From NCBI RefSeq assembly GCF_001469165.1, contig NZ_JABX01000036.1, forward strand, positions 1 to 64,000: a stretch of 64,000 nt of DNA, read 5' to 3'. A program made the translations under genes and the position numbers. Below are positions 45,156 through 58,979 of the stretch, one piece after another. The stretch's first letter is position 1. Each line of letters starts with the position of its first letter. A model generated the notes under the pieces. It had not been told where the DNA came from. It was given only the letters and a program-made list of their open reading frames with translations, and did no database searches. The DNA comes from Thiohalocapsa sp. ML1. Lineage in GTDB: Bacteria; Pseudomonadota; Gammaproteobacteria; Chromatiales; Chromatiaceae.

Positions 45156-46229
45156 GTGTCCGCAGGTGGCACCGCGGGGCAGCGGGCAGTGAGCCGGCAA
45201 GCCACGATCGCGCTGGACGCGATGGGTGGCGATCATGGCGCAGAGGTCGTGGTCTCTGCTGCGTGCGCCTTTCTCGCGCGCGCGCCGTCCGTGGATCTGG
45301 TCCTGGTGGGGCAGCACGACGTGCTGGAACCGCTGCTGGCCGCGCAATCGCGGCCGGAGCAGCGCGAACGCATCCGCATCCATCATGCGAGTCAGACGGT
45401 GGGCATGGACGAGCTCCCGTCGCGTGCGCTGCGCGGCAAGAAGGACTCATCCATGCGCGTGGCCATCGACCTGGTAAAGCAGGGGGTTGCCGATGCCTGC
45501 GTCAGCGCCGGCAACACCGGCGCGCTGATGGCCACCGCACGCTTTGTGCTGAAGATGCTGCCGGACGTGGACCGGCCGGCGATCATCAGCGCGATGCCGT
45601 CCCGACGCGGGCGTACCCATATGCTCGACCTCGGCGCCAATGTCGACTGCACCGCAGAGCACCTGTTCCAGTTCGCGGTGATGGGCAGTGAGCTGGTGAA
45701 GGCCGTGGAAGGTGTTGCACGGCCCCGCGTCGGCCTACTCAACATCGGCCAGGAAGAGATCAAGGGCAACGATCAGGTGCGCCGCGCGCACGAGCTCATC
45801 GGCGCGAGCAACCTCAACTATGCCGGTTACGTCGAGGGCGACGACATCTTCATGGGCGACGTGGACCTAGTCGTCGCGGACGGCTTCGTCGGCAACGTCG
45901 CGCTCAAGTCCAGCGAGGGCGTCGCGAAGCTCGTCGCGCACATGCTGGGGCAGCACTTCCGCCGCAACCTCTGGTCGCGGCTCGCGGCGCTCCTCGCGCT
46001 GCCGACGTTGCGCGCGTTCAAGCGGCAGGCCGACCCCCGTCGCTACAACGGCGCGAGCCTGCTCGGCCTGCGCGGCATCGTCGTGAAGAGCCACGGCGGC
46101 GCCGACGCGATGGCATTCGAGAATGCGATCCACATCGCCCTGCACGAGATCAAAGCCAACGTCATCGCGCGCATCGAGCACGAGGTTGCGGCGCACCTGA
46201 ACCCTGTGCCGGTGCGGGCGAGCGCATGA
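45156..46229 (+). CDS. plsX: Phosphate acyltransferase PlsX
   Basis: Makes acyl-phosphate from acyl-ACP for phospholipid synthesis. The family core [13 protein letters not shown] lies near the N-terminus and the [14 protein letters not shown] loop follows. A GTG at 45156 directly abuts the rpmF stop; another GTG at 45189 (reading [14 protein letters not shown]) matches the usual family start better, and the sequence does not decide between them. It overlaps fabH by ATGA. Normal length either way. Confidence 0.94.
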   Translation: MSAGGTAGQRAVSRQATIALDAMGGDHGAEVVVSAACAFLARAPSVDLVLVGQHDVLEPLLAAQSRPEQRERIRIHHASQTVGMDELPSRALRGKKDSSMRVAIDLVKQGVADACVSAGNTGALMATARFVLKMLPDVDRPAIISAMPSRRGRTHMLDLGANVDCTAEHLFQFAVMGSELVKAVEGVARPRVGLLNIGQEEIKGNDQVRRAHELIGASNLNYAGYVEGDDIFMGDVDLVVADGFVGNVALKSSEGVAKLVAHMLGQHFRRNLWSRLAALLALPTLRAFKRQADPRRYNGASLLGLRGIVVKSHGGADAMAFENAIHIALHEIKANVIARIEHEVAAHLNPVPVRASA

Positions 46230-47185
46230 GCAGCTTCTCCCGCATTCTCGGCACCGGCGGCTACCTGCCGGAGAAGGTCGTCACCAATCAGGACCTGGAG
46301 CGGATGGTGGACACGACCGATGCCTGGATCCGTGAGCGGACCGGCATCGCCGAGCGTCGCGTCGCCGCGGACGGCGAGACCTGCGGCGACCTCGCCGAGC
46401 ACGCGGCGCGGCGGGCCATCGACGCTGCCGGCATCGCGCCGTCCGACATTGATCTCATCATCGTCGCAACGACCACGCCGGATCAGATCTTCCCGAGCAA
46501 CGCCTGCCTGCTGCAGCATCGCCTGGACATTCGCGGCTGCCCCGCCTTCGACATTCAGGCGGTCTGCACCGGCTTCGTCTATGCGCTGGGTGTCGCCGAT
46601 CAGTTCATCCGCACCGGTGCCGCCCGGTGCGCGCTGGTGGTGGGTGCCGAGACCATCTCGCGCATCATCGACTGGACCGACCGCGGCACCTGTGTGCTGT
46701 TCGGCGATGGCGCCGGCGCGGTCGTGCTGGGTGCGGACGAGAGCCCCGGCATCATCTCGTCGCACCTGCATGCCGACGGCGCCCACCGCGAGCTGTTGCA
46801 GGTGCCGGCGGGCATCGGCAACGGCGGCAATGGCTCGCCGTACATGGAGATGCGCGGCAATGAGGTGTTTCGCGTTGCCGTCACCACGCTCGGGCGAATC
46901 GTCGACGAAGCACTGGATGCCAACGGCATGACCCGTGCCGACATTCATTGGCTGGTGCCGCATCAGGCGAATTTGCGCATCATTCAGGCCACGGCCCGCA
47001 AGCTCGACCTGCCGATGGAGCAGGTGGTCGTCACCGTAGAACGGCATGGCAACACCTCCGCCGCCTCGGTGCCGCTGGCCTTCGACGAGGCCGTGCGCGA
47101 CGGCCGCATTCAGCGTGGGCAGATCGTGCTGATGGAGGCCTTCGGCGGCGGCTTTACCTGGGGCGCGGTGCTGCTGCGCTATTGA
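46226..47185 (+). CDS. fabH: Beta-ketoacyl-ACP synthase III
   Basis: Starts fatty acid synthesis by joining acetyl-CoA and malonyl-ACP. The 319-residue protein has Cys114 in AVCTGFVYA, the His in VPHQANLRI and Asn in [10 protein letters not shown], the complete Cys-His-Asn triad. Overlaps plsX by four bases (ATGA), so translation is coupled. Confidence 0.97.
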   Translation: MSSFSRILGTGGYLPEKVVTNQDLERMVDTTDAWIRERTGIAERRVAADGETCGDLAEHAARRAIDAAGIAPSDIDLIIVATTTPDQIFPSNACLLQHRLDIRGCPAFDIQAVCTGFVYALGVADQFIRTGAARCALVVGAETISRIIDWTDRGTCVLFGDGAGAVVLGADESPGIISSHLHADGAHRELLQVPAGIGNGGNGSPYMEMRGNEVFRVAVTTLGRIVDEALDANGMTRADIHWLVPHQANLRIIQATARKLDLPMEQVVVTVERHGNTSAASVPLAFDEAVRDGRIQRGQIVLMEAFGGGFTWGAVLLRY

Positions 47186-47240
47186 CGCGCCCGCACGAGC
47201 CACGCACCGTCCCTTTTGCTACAGCCCGCCGGCGCTCCCG

Positions 47241-48188
47241 ATGACGCATACGACACTCGCCTTTCTCTTCCCCGGCCAGGGCTCCCAGGCGCTCGGCATG
47301 CTGGGGGACCTGGCGCGGACAGAGCCACAGGTGCAGCAGACGTTCGCGGAGGCCTCCGCCGTGCTCGGGCGCGATCTGTGGCAGCTCGCCGCGGCGGGGC
47401 CGGCCGCAGCGCTCGATCAGACCGAGAACACCCAGCCCGTCATGCTCAGTGCCGGCGTCGCCGTCTGGCGCTGCTGGCAGGCGCGCGGCGGACCCATGCC
47501 GGCAGCCATGGCCGGGCACAGCCTTGGTGAGTACACCGCGCTGGTGGCCGCGGGGGCGCTCGACTTTGCCGACGCCGTCAAGCTGGTGGCCGAGCGCGCC
47601 AGGCTGATGCAGGCGGCCGTGCCGGCGGGCGAGGGCGCGATGGCCGCAATGCTCGGCCTGGATGAGGACGCGGTGATCTCGCTCTGCGCGGCACAGGCGC
47701 AGGGAGAGGTGCTGGAGGCGGTCAATTTCAACGCGCCCGGGCAGGTGGTGGTTGCGGGCCAGCGCGGCGCCGTCGAGCGCGCCGTCGCCGCGGCCAAGGG
47801 CGCCGGTGCCAAGCGTGCCGTCGTGCTGCCGGTCAGCGTGCCGTCCCACTGCGCGCTGATGCGCGACGCGGCCGAGCAGCTCGGCACAAGACTTGCTGAG
47901 ACGACATTGCGCATGCCCGCGGTGCCGGTTCTGCATAATGTCACGGTAACCGTGGCCACAGACGTGCATGATCTGCGCGGACTCCTGGTCCGGCAACTCT
48001 ACAGCCCGGTGCGCTGGGTGGAAACGATTCGAGCACTGGCCGGCATGGGCATCAGCGTCGCCGTGGAGGCCGGCCCCGGCAAGGTGCTGGCGGGTCTCGG
48101 CAAGCGCATCGACGGCAGCATCACGACACTGCCGGTGTTCGATTCGGCCGGACTCGACCAAGCTCTGGAGGCGATGAACCATGCTTGA
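47241..48188 (+). CDS. fabD: Malonyl-CoA:ACP transacylase
   Basis: Loads malonyl onto ACP. The 315-residue protein has LFPGQGSQ near the N-terminus, the active-site GHSLGEY (Ser94), and the conserved VPSHCALM with the catalytic His. It overlaps the start of fabG by 8 bp. Confidence 0.97.
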   Translation: MTHTTLAFLFPGQGSQALGMLGDLARTEPQVQQTFAEASAVLGRDLWQLAAAGPAAALDQTENTQPVMLSAGVAVWRCWQARGGPMPAAMAGHSLGEYTALVAAGALDFADAVKLVAERARLMQAAVPAGEGAMAAMLGLDEDAVISLCAAQAQGEVLEAVNFNAPGQVVVAGQRGAVERAVAAAKGAGAKRAVVLPVSVPSHCALMRDAAEQLGTRLAETTLRMPAVPVLHNVTVTVATDVHDLRGLLVRQLYSPVRWVETIRALAGMGISVAVEAGPGKVLAGLGKRIDGSITTLPVFDSAGLDQALEAMNHA

Positions 48189-48924
48189 CGGTGAAGTGGC
48201 GCTGGTGACCGGCGCGAGTCGCGGTATCGGGCGGGCCATCGCGGAGTCCCTGCTGGCGCAAGGCGCTGCCGTGGCCGGCACGGCGACCACCGCAGCCGGC
48301 GCCGCGCGCATCGCCGATGAGCTCGCCGGCGAGGGGCGCAAGGTGATCGGGCTCGAGCTCAACGTCACCGACGCCGCGTCCATCGAGGCCGCCTTGGCGA
48401 GCGCCGGCTCGGCCTTTGGGGTCGCTCCCGGGATTCTGGTCAACAACGCCGGCATCACGCGCGATGGGCTCCTGATGCGCATGCAGGAGGCGGACTGGGA
48501 CGCCGTCATCGCGACCAACCTGACCTCGGTGTTCCGGCTCACCAAGGCTTGCCTGCGATCCATGACGAAGGCGCGCAAGGGGCGCATCATCAACATCAGC
48601 TCCGTCGTGGGTGCCACCGGCAACGCGGGCCAGGCCAACTATGCCGCGGCCAAGGCCGGCATGATCGGCTTTACCAAGTCCCTGGCGCGGGAGGTTGGTT
48701 CCCGCGGCATCACGGTCAACTGCGTCGCCCCCGGCTTCATCGACACGGACATGACCCGCGCATTGGGCGATGAGCAGCGTCAGGCCCTGCTGGGTTCCAT
48801 CCCGCTCGGGCGGCTGGGCGCGGCCGCGGATATCGCGGCCGCGGTGGCCTTTCTCGCGTCGCCGGCAGCGGGATATATCACCGGCGAGACGATCCATGTC
48901 AATGGCGGCATGTACATGGCTTGA
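48181..48924 (+). CDS. fabG: 3-oxoacyl-ACP reductase
   Basis: NADPH-dependent short-chain dehydrogenase of the elongation cycle. The 247-residue protein has the TGASRGIG nucleotide motif (residues 10-17), NNAGIT, and the catalytic YAAAK (Tyr154, Lys158) with the Ser in ISSVVG. The ACP gene follows after a 144-bp gap that seems to contain its own promoter. Confidence 0.97.
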   Translation: MLDGEVALVTGASRGIGRAIAESLLAQGAAVAGTATTAAGAARIADELAGEGRKVIGLELNVTDAASIEAALASAGSAFGVAPGILVNNAGITRDGLLMRMQEADWDAVIATNLTSVFRLTKACLRSMTKARKGRIINISSVVGATGNAGQANYAAAKAGMIGFTKSLAREVGSRGITVNCVAPGFIDTDMTRALGDEQRQALLGSIPLGRLGAAADIAAAVAFLASPAAGYITGETIHVNGGMYMA

Positions 48925-48989
48925 CGGGCGTAATCAAAAATTAGGCCGCGTCAAGTTGTTAGGTCTCCGATGTAAAGCTGTTTCGAGCT

Positions 48990-49017
48990 TTTATCGGCAG
49001 TGATTTGTCACTAGAAT
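48990..49017 (+). promoter_or_regulatory. Possible acpP promoter
   Basis: TTTATC at 48990-48995 and TAGAAT at 49012-49017 are separated by 16 bp, in a locally AT-richer stretch 50 bp before acpP. A separate strong acpP promoter is known in E. coli. The -35 box is poor, so this is tentative. Confidence 0.3.
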
Positions 49018-49068
49018 ACCGCGGTCGCGTGTGGACGCGGCGCCTATTCGTCAAGAGGGTACAGCAGC

Positions 49069-49317
49069 ATGAGCACTGGTGAGAGCGTTCAAGAGCGAGT
49101 CACGAAAATCGTCGTCGAGCAGCTCGGGGTGACGGGTGAAGAGGTCAAGCTGGAGTCGTCGTTCGTCGATGACCTCGGCGCCGACTCCCTGGACACGGTT
49201 GAGCTGGTCATGGCGCTGGAGGAAGAGTTCGAGACGGAGATCCCGGACGAGGACGCGGAGAAGATCACCACGGTCCAGGAAGCCATCGATTACATCAACA
49301 CGCACCTGAACAAGTGA
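49069..49317 (+). CDS. acpP: Acyl carrier protein
   Basis: An 82-residue acidic protein with [18 protein letters not shown]; Ser40 in DSL is the phosphopantetheine site. AGAGGG precedes the ATG. It carries growing acyl chains between FabD, FabH, FabG and FabF, all encoded around it. Confidence 0.98.
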   Translation: MSTGESVQERVTKIVVEQLGVTGEEVKLESSFVDDLGADSLDTVELVMALEEEFETEIPDEDAEKITTVQEAIDYINTHLNK

Positions 49318-49425
49318 TCCAACCCTGACTCCGGGGCGCAGCGCGGACATCCGCCGCGTCCACGTCAAGGCAATATCGCCGCGTCGCGGTGCAAAGCACT
49401 GTTGAAGGTCTTCGAGAGGTGAAGC

Positions 49426-50664
49426 ATGAGAGGTAGAAGGGTCGTCGTCACTGGGGTCGGCATCGTCGCGCCAGTCGGTCTCGACATCGCCTCCGCCTGG
49501 GAAAGCATTCTTGCCGGGCGCAGCGGCATTCAGCCAATCACTCACTTTGACGTCGGGCCCTTCAGCACCCGCTTCGGCGGGCCCATCTACGGCTTCGACG
49601 CGACGCAGTACGTCTCCAAGAAGGATGCGCGGAAGATGGACGCCTTCATCCACTACGGCGTGGCCGCGGGCACCCAAGCCATCGACACCTCCGAGTTGCC
49701 GATTACGGATGAGACGCGCAGACGCATCGGCGTCGCGGTGGGCTCCGGCATCGGCGGCATCACCGGCATCGAGAACAACTACGCCGCCTATGCGGCGGGT
49801 GGTCCGCGCAAGATCTCGCCGTATTTCGTACCGGCCAACATCGTCAATATGGTCGCCGGCGACATCTCGATCAAGTACGGCCTGAAGGGGCCGAACTTCT
49901 CCATCGTCTCGGCATGCAGCACCGCCACGCACAACATCGGCGAGGCCGCGTACATGATTCGCCACGGCATCGTCGATGCCATGGTCGCGGGTGGTGCCGA
50001 GATGGCGACCTCGCCTGTCGGGCTCGGCGGCTTCGCGGCGGCCCGCGCCCTGTCCACGCGCAACGATGACCCCACGGGCGCCAGCCGTCCGTTCGACAAA
50101 GACCGCGACGGCTTCGTGCTGAGCGACGGTGCCGGCGTTATGGTGCTGGAGGAGTACGAGGCCGCCGTGCGGCGCGGCGCGCCGATCCTCGCCGAGCTGG
50201 TCGGCATCGGCATGAACTCCGACGCCTATCACATGACCGCACCGTCCGCCGACGGCACTGGTGCCGCCGAGTGCATGCGGCTCGCGATGGACGATGCCGG
50301 CATCAATCCAAGCGACATCGACTACATCAACGCCCACGGCACCTCAACGCCCGCGGGCGACATCGCCGAGACCAAGGGCGTCAAGCTCGCGCTGGGCGAT
50401 CATGCGTACAAGGTCGCCGTGAGCTCTACCAAGTCCATGACCGGACACATGCTGGGCGCAGCCGGCGGTGCCGAGGCGATCTTCAGCGTGCTGGCGCTCC
50501 GCGATCAGGTGGCACCGCCGACCATCAACTATCACACGCCCGACCCGGAGTGCGATCTGGACTACGTGCCAAACGAGGCACGCCGGATGCGCATCGAGTA
50601 TGCGCTGAGCAACTCCTTCGGTTTCGGCGGCACCAACGGCACGCTGATCTTCAAGCGCATCTGA
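49426..50664 (+). CDS. fabF: Beta-ketoacyl-ACP synthase II
   Basis: Elongating condensing enzyme. The 412-residue protein has active Cys164 in [11 protein letters not shown], the first His in [11 protein letters not shown] and the second in [21 protein letters not shown] lies before the ATG. Full length. fabF after acpP is standard. Confidence 0.97.
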   Translation: MRGRRVVVTGVGIVAPVGLDIASAWESILAGRSGIQPITHFDVGPFSTRFGGPIYGFDATQYVSKKDARKMDAFIHYGVAAGTQAIDTSELPITDETRRRIGVAVGSGIGGITGIENNYAAYAAGGPRKISPYFVPANIVNMVAGDISIKYGLKGPNFSIVSACSTATHNIGEAAYMIRHGIVDAMVAGGAEMATSPVGLGGFAAARALSTRNDDPTGASRPFDKDRDGFVLSDGAGVMVLEEYEAAVRRGAPILAELVGIGMNSDAYHMTAPSADGTGAAECMRLAMDDAGINPSDIDYINAHGTSTPAGDIAETKGVKLALGDHAYKVAVSSTKSMTGHMLGAAGGAEAIFSVLALRDQVAPPTINYHTPDPECDLDYVPNEARRMRIEYALSNSFGFGGTNGTLIFKRI

Positions 50665-50688
50665 CGCAGGGCTTGCCACCAAGGCTGC

Positions 50689-51542
50689 GTGTCTGCGGTG
50701 GAGCCGCCGCTGACGCTCATCAACGGCCGACCGGCGCTTGCCCTGCCGGTCACGGACCGCGGTCTCCTCTATGGCGACGGGCTGTTTGAGACCGTCGCCG
50801 TGCGCGCACGCCAGCCCTGCCTCTGGGCACGACACCTTGCACGCTTGCAGCGCGGGTGCGCGCGCCTGGCCATTGCATCACCCGACGCCACCCTGCTGGG
50901 GGATGAGGTCGAGGTCCTCCTGGCCGGGGCGCCGGCGCCCGACGGTGTGCTCAAGGTGGTTGTGACGCGCGGCAGCGGGCCACGGGGCTACGCGCCGCCC
51001 GCGCTGCCGACGCCGACCCGCATCCTGACCTTTGCGGCCGGGCTGCCCGGGCCAGTGTTCGCCGCGGAAGACGGCATTCGGCTGACGCTGTGCGAGACCC
51101 GACTCGGCGACAATGTGCGACTGGCCGGCGTCAAGCACCTGAACCGGCTGGAGCAGGTGCTCGCGCGTGCCGAGTGGTCCGATCCCGCGGTGCACGACGG
51201 CATCATGTGCGACCACCACGGACGGGCGATCTGCTGCACCGCGGCGAATCTGTTCGCCGTCTTCCAAGACGGCATCGTGACGCCGGCACTGGATCGCTGC
51301 GGCGTCGCCGGCACCGTGCGTGAGGTGGTGCGCGAGCATGCGGCTGCGCTCGGCATCGGCTTCATTGAGCGCGCGCTGCCGTTGCCGGAACTGCTCGGGG
51401 CCGACGGGCTCTTTATCAGCAACGCGTTGCTGGGTGTGCTGCCGGTCGAGCGCGTCCGGGACCGATATTTTGACTCCGCCGCCATTCCGGCGACCTTGCT
51501 TGAACGGGTGCGGAAGGCCGCCCTTGAACCGGAGACCCCGGC

Positions 51543-51546
<4 letters not shown>
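50689..51546 (+). CDS. pabC: Aminodeoxychorismate lyase
   Basis: PLP enzyme that forms p-aminobenzoate for folate synthesis. The 285-residue protein of the fold IV aminotransferase family shows GLLYGDGLFETVAVR, the PLP Lys in VKHLNRLEQVL and a conserved FISNALLGVLPV end. The start is a GTG at 50689; no ATG fits. It overlaps mltG by four bases. Confidence 0.94.
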
Positions 51547-54369
<2,823 letters not shown>

Positions 54370-54378
54370 GCCCCACGC

Positions 54379-54738
54379 ATGGATCCCGATTCACTTCCCG
54401 CCGGCCGCCAGCGCATCCTGAGCCTCGCCATTAAGGACAAGGTGGCGTTGTACGCCGCCTACATGCCCTTCGTGCGCAATGGCGGGCTTTTCATCCCCAC
54501 CAGCAAGCGCTACAGCCTGGGTGACGAGCTGTTCCTGCTGCTGCAACTGATGGACGAGAAAGAGCGCATTCCGGTGGCCGGCAACGTCGTCTGGATCACG
54601 CCCATCGGTGCCGAGGGCAATCGCCAGATCGGCGTCGGCATCCAGTTCAGCGATCAGGACAAGGGCGACGCGCGGCGCAAAATCGAGGAATACCTCGCCG
54701 GCAGCCTGGAAGCCGAGCGTCCGACCCATACGATGTAA
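54379..54738 (+). CDS. pilZ: PilZ domain protein (type IV pilus assembly)
   Basis: A 119-residue PilZ-domain protein, of the kind that lies between holB and tatD in Pseudomonas and is needed for type IV pili. LSLAIKDKVALYAAYMPFVRNGGLFIPT and GNVVWITPIG are visible. The RxxxR cyclic-di-GMP-binding motif is not seen at the N-terminus, so binding is doubtful, as for Pseudomonas PilZ. Confidence 0.93.
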   Translation: MDPDSLPAGRQRILSLAIKDKVALYAAYMPFVRNGGLFIPTSKRYSLGDELFLLLQLMDEKERIPVAGNVVWITPIGAEGNRQIGVGIQFSDQDKGDARRKIEEYLAGSLEAERPTHTM

Positions 54739-54844
54739 ATCCTGCCGGGCACGCCGACGCCCCGTGGCCCGATCCGGCTCCGGCGGGGCAAGCACGCGCG
54801 CCGCCCGGTCATCAGCAAAACATCCCAGCAACGGCGCCTGAGTC

Positions 54845-55621
54845 ATGCTCATCGACTCCCACTGCCACCTTGACCGCGTCGACCTGACGCCCTACGGCGG
54901 CAGCTTTGCGGACCTCATGGCCGCCATCCGCGCCGCCGGGGTCGGCCACATGCTCTGCGTCTGCATCGACTTGGAGGGCTTCGAGGCGATGCGCGCGCGG
55001 GTCGCCGGCGAGCCGGACGTGTCCATCTCCGTCGGCGTGCACCCGAACGAGCAGGGCGCCCGCGACCCTGACGTCGAGGATCTGGTGCGCCTGGCCGCAA
55101 CGAGCGGCGCCGTCGCCATCGGCGAGACCGGGCTCGATTATCACTACAACGACGGCGATCTCGACTGGCAGCGCGAACGCTTCCGCGTGCATATCGAGGC
55201 CGCACGGCAGAGTGGGCTCCCGCTCATCATCCACACCCGGGACGCCCGCGAGGACACCATCGCCGTCATGCGCGAGGCCGGCGCCGAGGCCGCGGGCGGC
55301 GTCATGCACTGCTTCACCGAGACTTGGGACATGGCGCGGCAGGCGCTGGACCTAGGCTTCTACATCTCCTTCTCCGGCATCATCACATTCAAGAACGCCG
55401 AGGCACTGCGCGACGTCGCGCGGCGCGTGCCGCAGGACCGGCTGCTCATCGAGACCGACTCGCCCTATCTTGCACCGGTGCCGCACCGCGGCAAGAAGAA
55501 CGAGCCCCGCTTCGTGGCGCATGTCGCCGAGAAGATCGCGGAGTTGCGGGGCCTGTCGGTGCCGGCGGTGGCGGAGCTGACGGCGGAGAACCACTTTCGG
55601 CTGTTCGGTCGCCCGGCATAG
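54845..55621 (+). CDS. tatD: TatD-family metal-dependent hydrolase
   Basis: A 258-residue TIM-barrel DNase-type hydrolase of the YcfH branch. Metal ligands are visible as SHCHLD (His-x-His), the Glu in IGETGLDYHY, the His in IHTRDA and HCFTE, and the Asp in ETDSPYLAP. It closes the yceD-tatD cluster. Confidence 0.94.
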   Translation: MLIDSHCHLDRVDLTPYGGSFADLMAAIRAAGVGHMLCVCIDLEGFEAMRARVAGEPDVSISVGVHPNEQGARDPDVEDLVRLAATSGAVAIGETGLDYHYNDGDLDWQRERFRVHIEAARQSGLPLIIHTRDAREDTIAVMREAGAEAAGGVMHCFTETWDMARQALDLGFYISFSGIITFKNAEALRDVARRVPQDRLLIETDSPYLAPVPHRGKKNEPRFVAHVAEKIAELRGLSVPAVAELTAENHFRLFGRPA

Positions 55622-55949
55622 CGTTTTGGGGTCAAGCTCTGCGTCGATCGCGCGCGCGGGGACAGGGCCAAGGGCCAAGGGCCAAGGTCGCCGACTCGGC
55701 GCCCGAGGGCGATGGGGCAGATGCCCCGAGCGGCGGGGCAGGTGACCCCGCCGCCGCGCCGCACACGACAAGCCACCTGCGGCCCCGCCGCGCCGTCCCT
55801 TGCTGGCACGGCCGATGCTTTTTCCGGGATAACAGGACGCAACAGGCGTCCCCGAAGCCGATTGCGCAGAGCGCCGTCGGCGTGCGGTCGGCTCCGCGCC
55901 TTCGATGCGATGGCGCCAGGGTGCCGGCCCGACAACCGGAGAAAACAGC
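55622..55949. other. 328-bp gap between tatD and the EF-hand gene
   Basis: Contains three GGGCCAA heptamers at 55665-55687, GC-rich sequence, and the leader of the next gene with CGGAGAAAAC before its ATG. Frames through it are not convincing genes. Confidence 0.65.
55665..55687 (+). repeat. GGGCCAA heptamer array
   Basis: Three perfect tandem GGGCCAA units and a partial fourth, downstream of tatD. Belongs to the family seen at 25700, 27884, 37821 and 56537, but here with only one arm. Confidence 0.85.
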
Positions 55950-56471
55950 ATGCACACGCAATATCGCGAAGTTCTTGTGGCCGCGAGCGTCACGGCAGCG
56001 CTGCTGCTGCCGCTCGGCGCCCAGGCGCAACGCGGCGAGGGGGTCTACTACGCACCCCCGAGCTTCGAGGATATGGATCTCGACACCAACCAGATGCTTG
56101 ACCCGTCCGAGGTCCAGGGCCGGTCGCCGCTGTCAGGACAGTGGGCGCGCTTCGATGTCAACCGCGACGGCCTCATCGACCGCGAGGAGTTCGCCGCCTT
56201 CCAGACCTTCGATCCGCCTCCGGGTGCTTCGCTGCCGCCGGCTGCGTCACCGCGGCTCGGCCCCGAGATCGGCGCACCGGGCTTCAACGAGCTCGACATC
56301 AGCGGCGACGGCGTGCTGTCGAAGGGCGAGGCGGGCGGGCGCAAGGGCCTGCTGGACGAGTTCTGGCAGGTAGACCAGGACGGCGACGGCGTCATCGACC
56401 GCTCCGAGTTCTCGGCCTTCGAGGAGCTTCCGGGCTCGACGGTACAGCCGGGGACAGAGCTGCGGCCCTGA
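55950..56471 (+). CDS. Exported EF-hand calcium-binding protein
   Basis: A 173-residue secreted protein. The signal peptide runs to about residue 27 (VAASVTAALLLPLGAQAQ). Four EF-hand-like loops follow: DLDTNQMLDPSE, DVNRDGLIDREE, DISGDGVLSKGE and DQDGDGVIDRSE; the first lacks one canonical ligand. A Pro-rich linker separates the two pairs. The ATG at 55950 follows GGAG. It probably binds calcium in the periplasm or outside; the partner is unknown. It is flanked by heptamer repeats and is not in an obvious operon. Confidence 0.85.
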   Translation: MHTQYREVLVAASVTAALLLPLGAQAQRGEGVYYAPPSFEDMDLDTNQMLDPSEVQGRSPLSGQWARFDVNRDGLIDREEFAAFQTFDPPPGASLPPAASPRLGPEIGAPGFNELDISGDGVLSKGEAGGRKGLLDEFWQVDQDGDGVIDRSEFSAFEELPGSTVQPGTELRP

Positions 56472-56536
56472 CGGGCGCACGAGCGGCGTTGGCGCGCCGC
56501 TCCTGCCCCCGCTTGCCCGGAGTGCCGCGGAGGGCT

Positions 56537-56556
56537 CCCTCGGCCCTCGGCCCTTA
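56537..56556 (+). repeat. CCCTCGG heptamer array
   Basis: Two CCCTCGG units and CCCTTAA, preceded by GAGGGCT, which resembles the loop of the heptamer hairpins. It is a half-element in the EF-hand gene to metG spacer. Confidence 0.75.
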
Positions 56557-56762
56557 ACCCCCGGGTGTCCTCGTCAAACTCGACTCGTCGGCACGCGGTT
56601 GGTGCCTTCAAGGAATCCGTCAAAGAACGCTGCTGCGGCAAGCCCCCGCCACCACCGCGCCGCCGCTTCCCCCGCCGTCCACCCTTCCCGGATAATGCCC
56701 GCTTTGCACGGGCCACCTTTTCCGCGGTTGCCCGGCGATCTGCAAGCCCTGCGCACCGCACC

Positions 56763-58859
56763 ATGACCGCATCCGACCCCAGCCAGACCACCCGCCGCGA
56801 CATCCTGATCACCAGCGCGCTCCCCTACGCCAACGGGCCGATCCACATCGGCCATCTCGTGGAATACATCCAGACGGACATCTGGGCGCGCTTCCAGAAG
56901 CTTCGCGGGCAGAACTGCTGGTACGTCTGTGCGGACGATGCCCACGGCACGCCGATCATGCTGAAGGCGCGCGCCGAGGGCATCACGCCGGAGGCGCTCA
57001 TCGCGCGGGTCGCCCAAGAGCACAAGGCCGATTTCGCCGCCTTCCGCATCGGCTTCGACAACTATCACTCCACCCATTCGGAAGAGAACCGGTACTGCGC
57101 GACGCTGATTTATGAGCGCAACCGCGACAAGGGCCATGTCGAGTCGCGCACCATCGAGCAGGCCTTCGATCCGGTCGAGCAGATGTTCCTGCCGGACCGC
57201 TTCATCAAAGGCGAGTGCCCCAAGTGCGGCGCGGCCGATCAGTACGGCGACAACTGCGAGGCCTGCGGGGCGAGCTACTCGCCGGCGGAGCTGAAGAACC
57301 CGCGCTCGGTGGTCTCGGGTGCGGTGCCGGAACAGCGCGAGTCCGAGCATCTGTTCTTCCGGCTCGCCGACTTCGAGCCGATGCTGCGCGAATGGACCCG
57401 CGGCGGCGGCTTGCAGGCCCAGGTGGCGAACAAGCTCGATGAATGGTTCGACGCGGGCTTGAAGGGTTGGGACATCTCCCGCGACGCGCCGTATTTCGGC
57501 TTCGAGATCCCGGACCACCCCGGCAAGTTCTTCTACGTCTGGCTGGATGCGCCCATCGGCTACATGGCGAGCTTCAAGCAGCTCTGCGAGAGCGAGCGCG
57601 GGCGCGCCGCCGGGCTCGACTTCGACGCCTTTTGGGGCAAGGACAGTGCCGCCGAGCTGTATCACTTCATCGGCAAAGACATCATCTATTTTCATGCCCT
57701 GTTCTGGCCGGCGATGCTGCACGGTGCCGACTTCCGCACGCCGACGGCCGTCTTCGCCCACGGCTTTCTGACCGTGGACGGGCAGAAGATGTCCAAGTCC
57801 CGCGGCACCTTCATCAAGGCGCGCACCTACCTGGACCATCTGAATCCCGAGTACCTGCGCTACTACTTCGCGGCCAAGCTCGGCCCCGGGGTGGACGACA
57901 TCGACCTCAGCCTGGACGACTTCCAGGCGCGCGTGAACGCGGACCTGGTGGGCAAAGTGGTCAACATCGCGAGCCGCACCGCGGGCTTCCTGACCAAGCG
58001 CGCCGGCGGCCGGCTCGCGGCGGAGCTTCCCGAGCCCGCGCTGTTCGAGGACTTCGTCGCCGCCGGGCAGTCCATCGCGGAGGCCTACGAGCGGCGCGAA
58101 TTCAGCCGCGCCGTGCGCGAGATCATGGCCCTCGCCGACCGCGCGAATCAGTACATCGACGAGCAGGCGCCCTGGGTGGTCGCCAAGCAGGACGGCCAAG
58201 ACGCCAAGCTCCAGGGCATCTGCACCGAAGGGCTGAACCTGTTCCGGCTCCTGATCGGCTGGCTCAAGCCCATCCTGCCCGGCACCGCCGAGGCCGCCGA
58301 GCGCTTTTTGCAGATCGAGCCGCTGACCTGGGCGGACCTCGCCACGCCGCTGCTCGATCACGCCATCGCCAAGTTCGAGCCGCTCATGGTCCGCGTGGAG
58401 CCGGCGCAGGTGGCCGCGGTGCTGGAGGCATCCAAGGAAGACCTCGCCGCGGCCGGGCAGCCGGCGGGCGGGCAGGGCGCCGATGCAGGCGCGGCAGCAG
58501 CCACTGACCATCTTGCAAAAGACCCCATCGCCGACACCATCGACTTCGAGACCTTTGCCAAGGTCGATCTGCGCATCGCCCGCATCGCCCGGGCGGCGCC
58601 GGTGGAGGGCGCCGACAAGCTGCTGCAACTGACGCTGGACCTAGGCGGCGAGACCCGCAACGTCTTCGCCGGCATCAGCAAGGCCTACGCCCCGGCGGAC
58701 CTCGAAGGGCGGCTCACGGTCATGGTCGCGAATCTGGCACCGCGCAAGATGCGCTTCGGCGTGTCCGAGGGCATGGTGCTCGCCGCCGGGCCGGGCGGGA
58801 AGGACCTCTTCATTCTCAGCCCGGATGCCGGTGCCGAGCCCGGTATGAAGGTGAAATAG
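56763..58859 (+). CDS. metG: Methionyl-tRNA synthetase
   Basis: Class I synthetase charging tRNA-Met. The 698-residue protein has the HIGH motif ([10 protein letters not shown]) near the N-terminus, a zinc-binding insert with CPKCG and CEACG, KMSKSRG, and a C-terminal EMAPII-type tRNA-binding domain ([20 protein letters not shown]). I chose ATG 56763 because the preceding 66 in-frame codons are Pro/Arg-rich and unlike any synthetase. It is monocistronic as far as I see. Confidence 0.97.
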   Translation: MTASDPSQTTRRDILITSALPYANGPIHIGHLVEYIQTDIWARFQKLRGQNCWYVCADDAHGTPIMLKARAEGITPEALIARVAQEHKADFAAFRIGFDNYHSTHSEENRYCATLIYERNRDKGHVESRTIEQAFDPVEQMFLPDRFIKGECPKCGAADQYGDNCEACGASYSPAELKNPRSVVSGAVPEQRESEHLFFRLADFEPMLREWTRGGGLQAQVANKLDEWFDAGLKGWDISRDAPYFGFEIPDHPGKFFYVWLDAPIGYMASFKQLCESERGRAAGLDFDAFWGKDSAAELYHFIGKDIIYFHALFWPAMLHGADFRTPTAVFAHGFLTVDGQKMSKSRGTFIKARTYLDHLNPEYLRYYFAAKLGPGVDDIDLSLDDFQARVNADLVGKVVNIASRTAGFLTKRAGGRLAAELPEPALFEDFVAAGQSIAEAYERREFSRAVREIMALADRANQYIDEQAPWVVAKQDGQDAKLQGICTEGLNLFRLLIGWLKPILPGTAEAAERFLQIEPLTWADLATPLLDHAIAKFEPLMVRVEPAQVAAVLEASKEDLAAAGQPAGGQGADAGAAAATDHLAKDPIADTIDFETFAKVDLRIARIARAAPVEGADKLLQLTLDLGGETRNVFAGISKAYAPADLEGRLTVMVANLAPRKMRFGVSEGMVLAAGPGGKDLFILSPDAGAEPGMKVK

Positions 58860-58925
58860 CGACGCCGAGACCAAGATCCGCCGGGAGCCGCGACTGGCAC
58901 GCCGCGCTGGCGCGGCTCGGGCTGC

Positions 58926-58949
58926 GTCACGGCGCTGGAGCGCCGTGAC
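58926..58949. terminator. Bidirectional hairpin between metG and the DUF2333 gene
   Basis: GTCACGGCGC at 58926-58935 pairs perfectly with GCGCCGTGAC at 58940-58949 around the 4-nt loop TGGA. It lies midway between convergent genes. No long T-tract is present, but the 10-bp GC-rich stem is the best terminator candidate in the window. Confidence 0.5.
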
Positions 58950-58979
58950 GATCAGACAATCAGGCGGTGGCCTGCGCCG

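Noticed and set aside
56565-56762. N-terminal extension of metG
   Set aside because: The 66 codons read as a Pro/Arg-rich run with no synthetase homology visible; the domain starts after ATG 56763.
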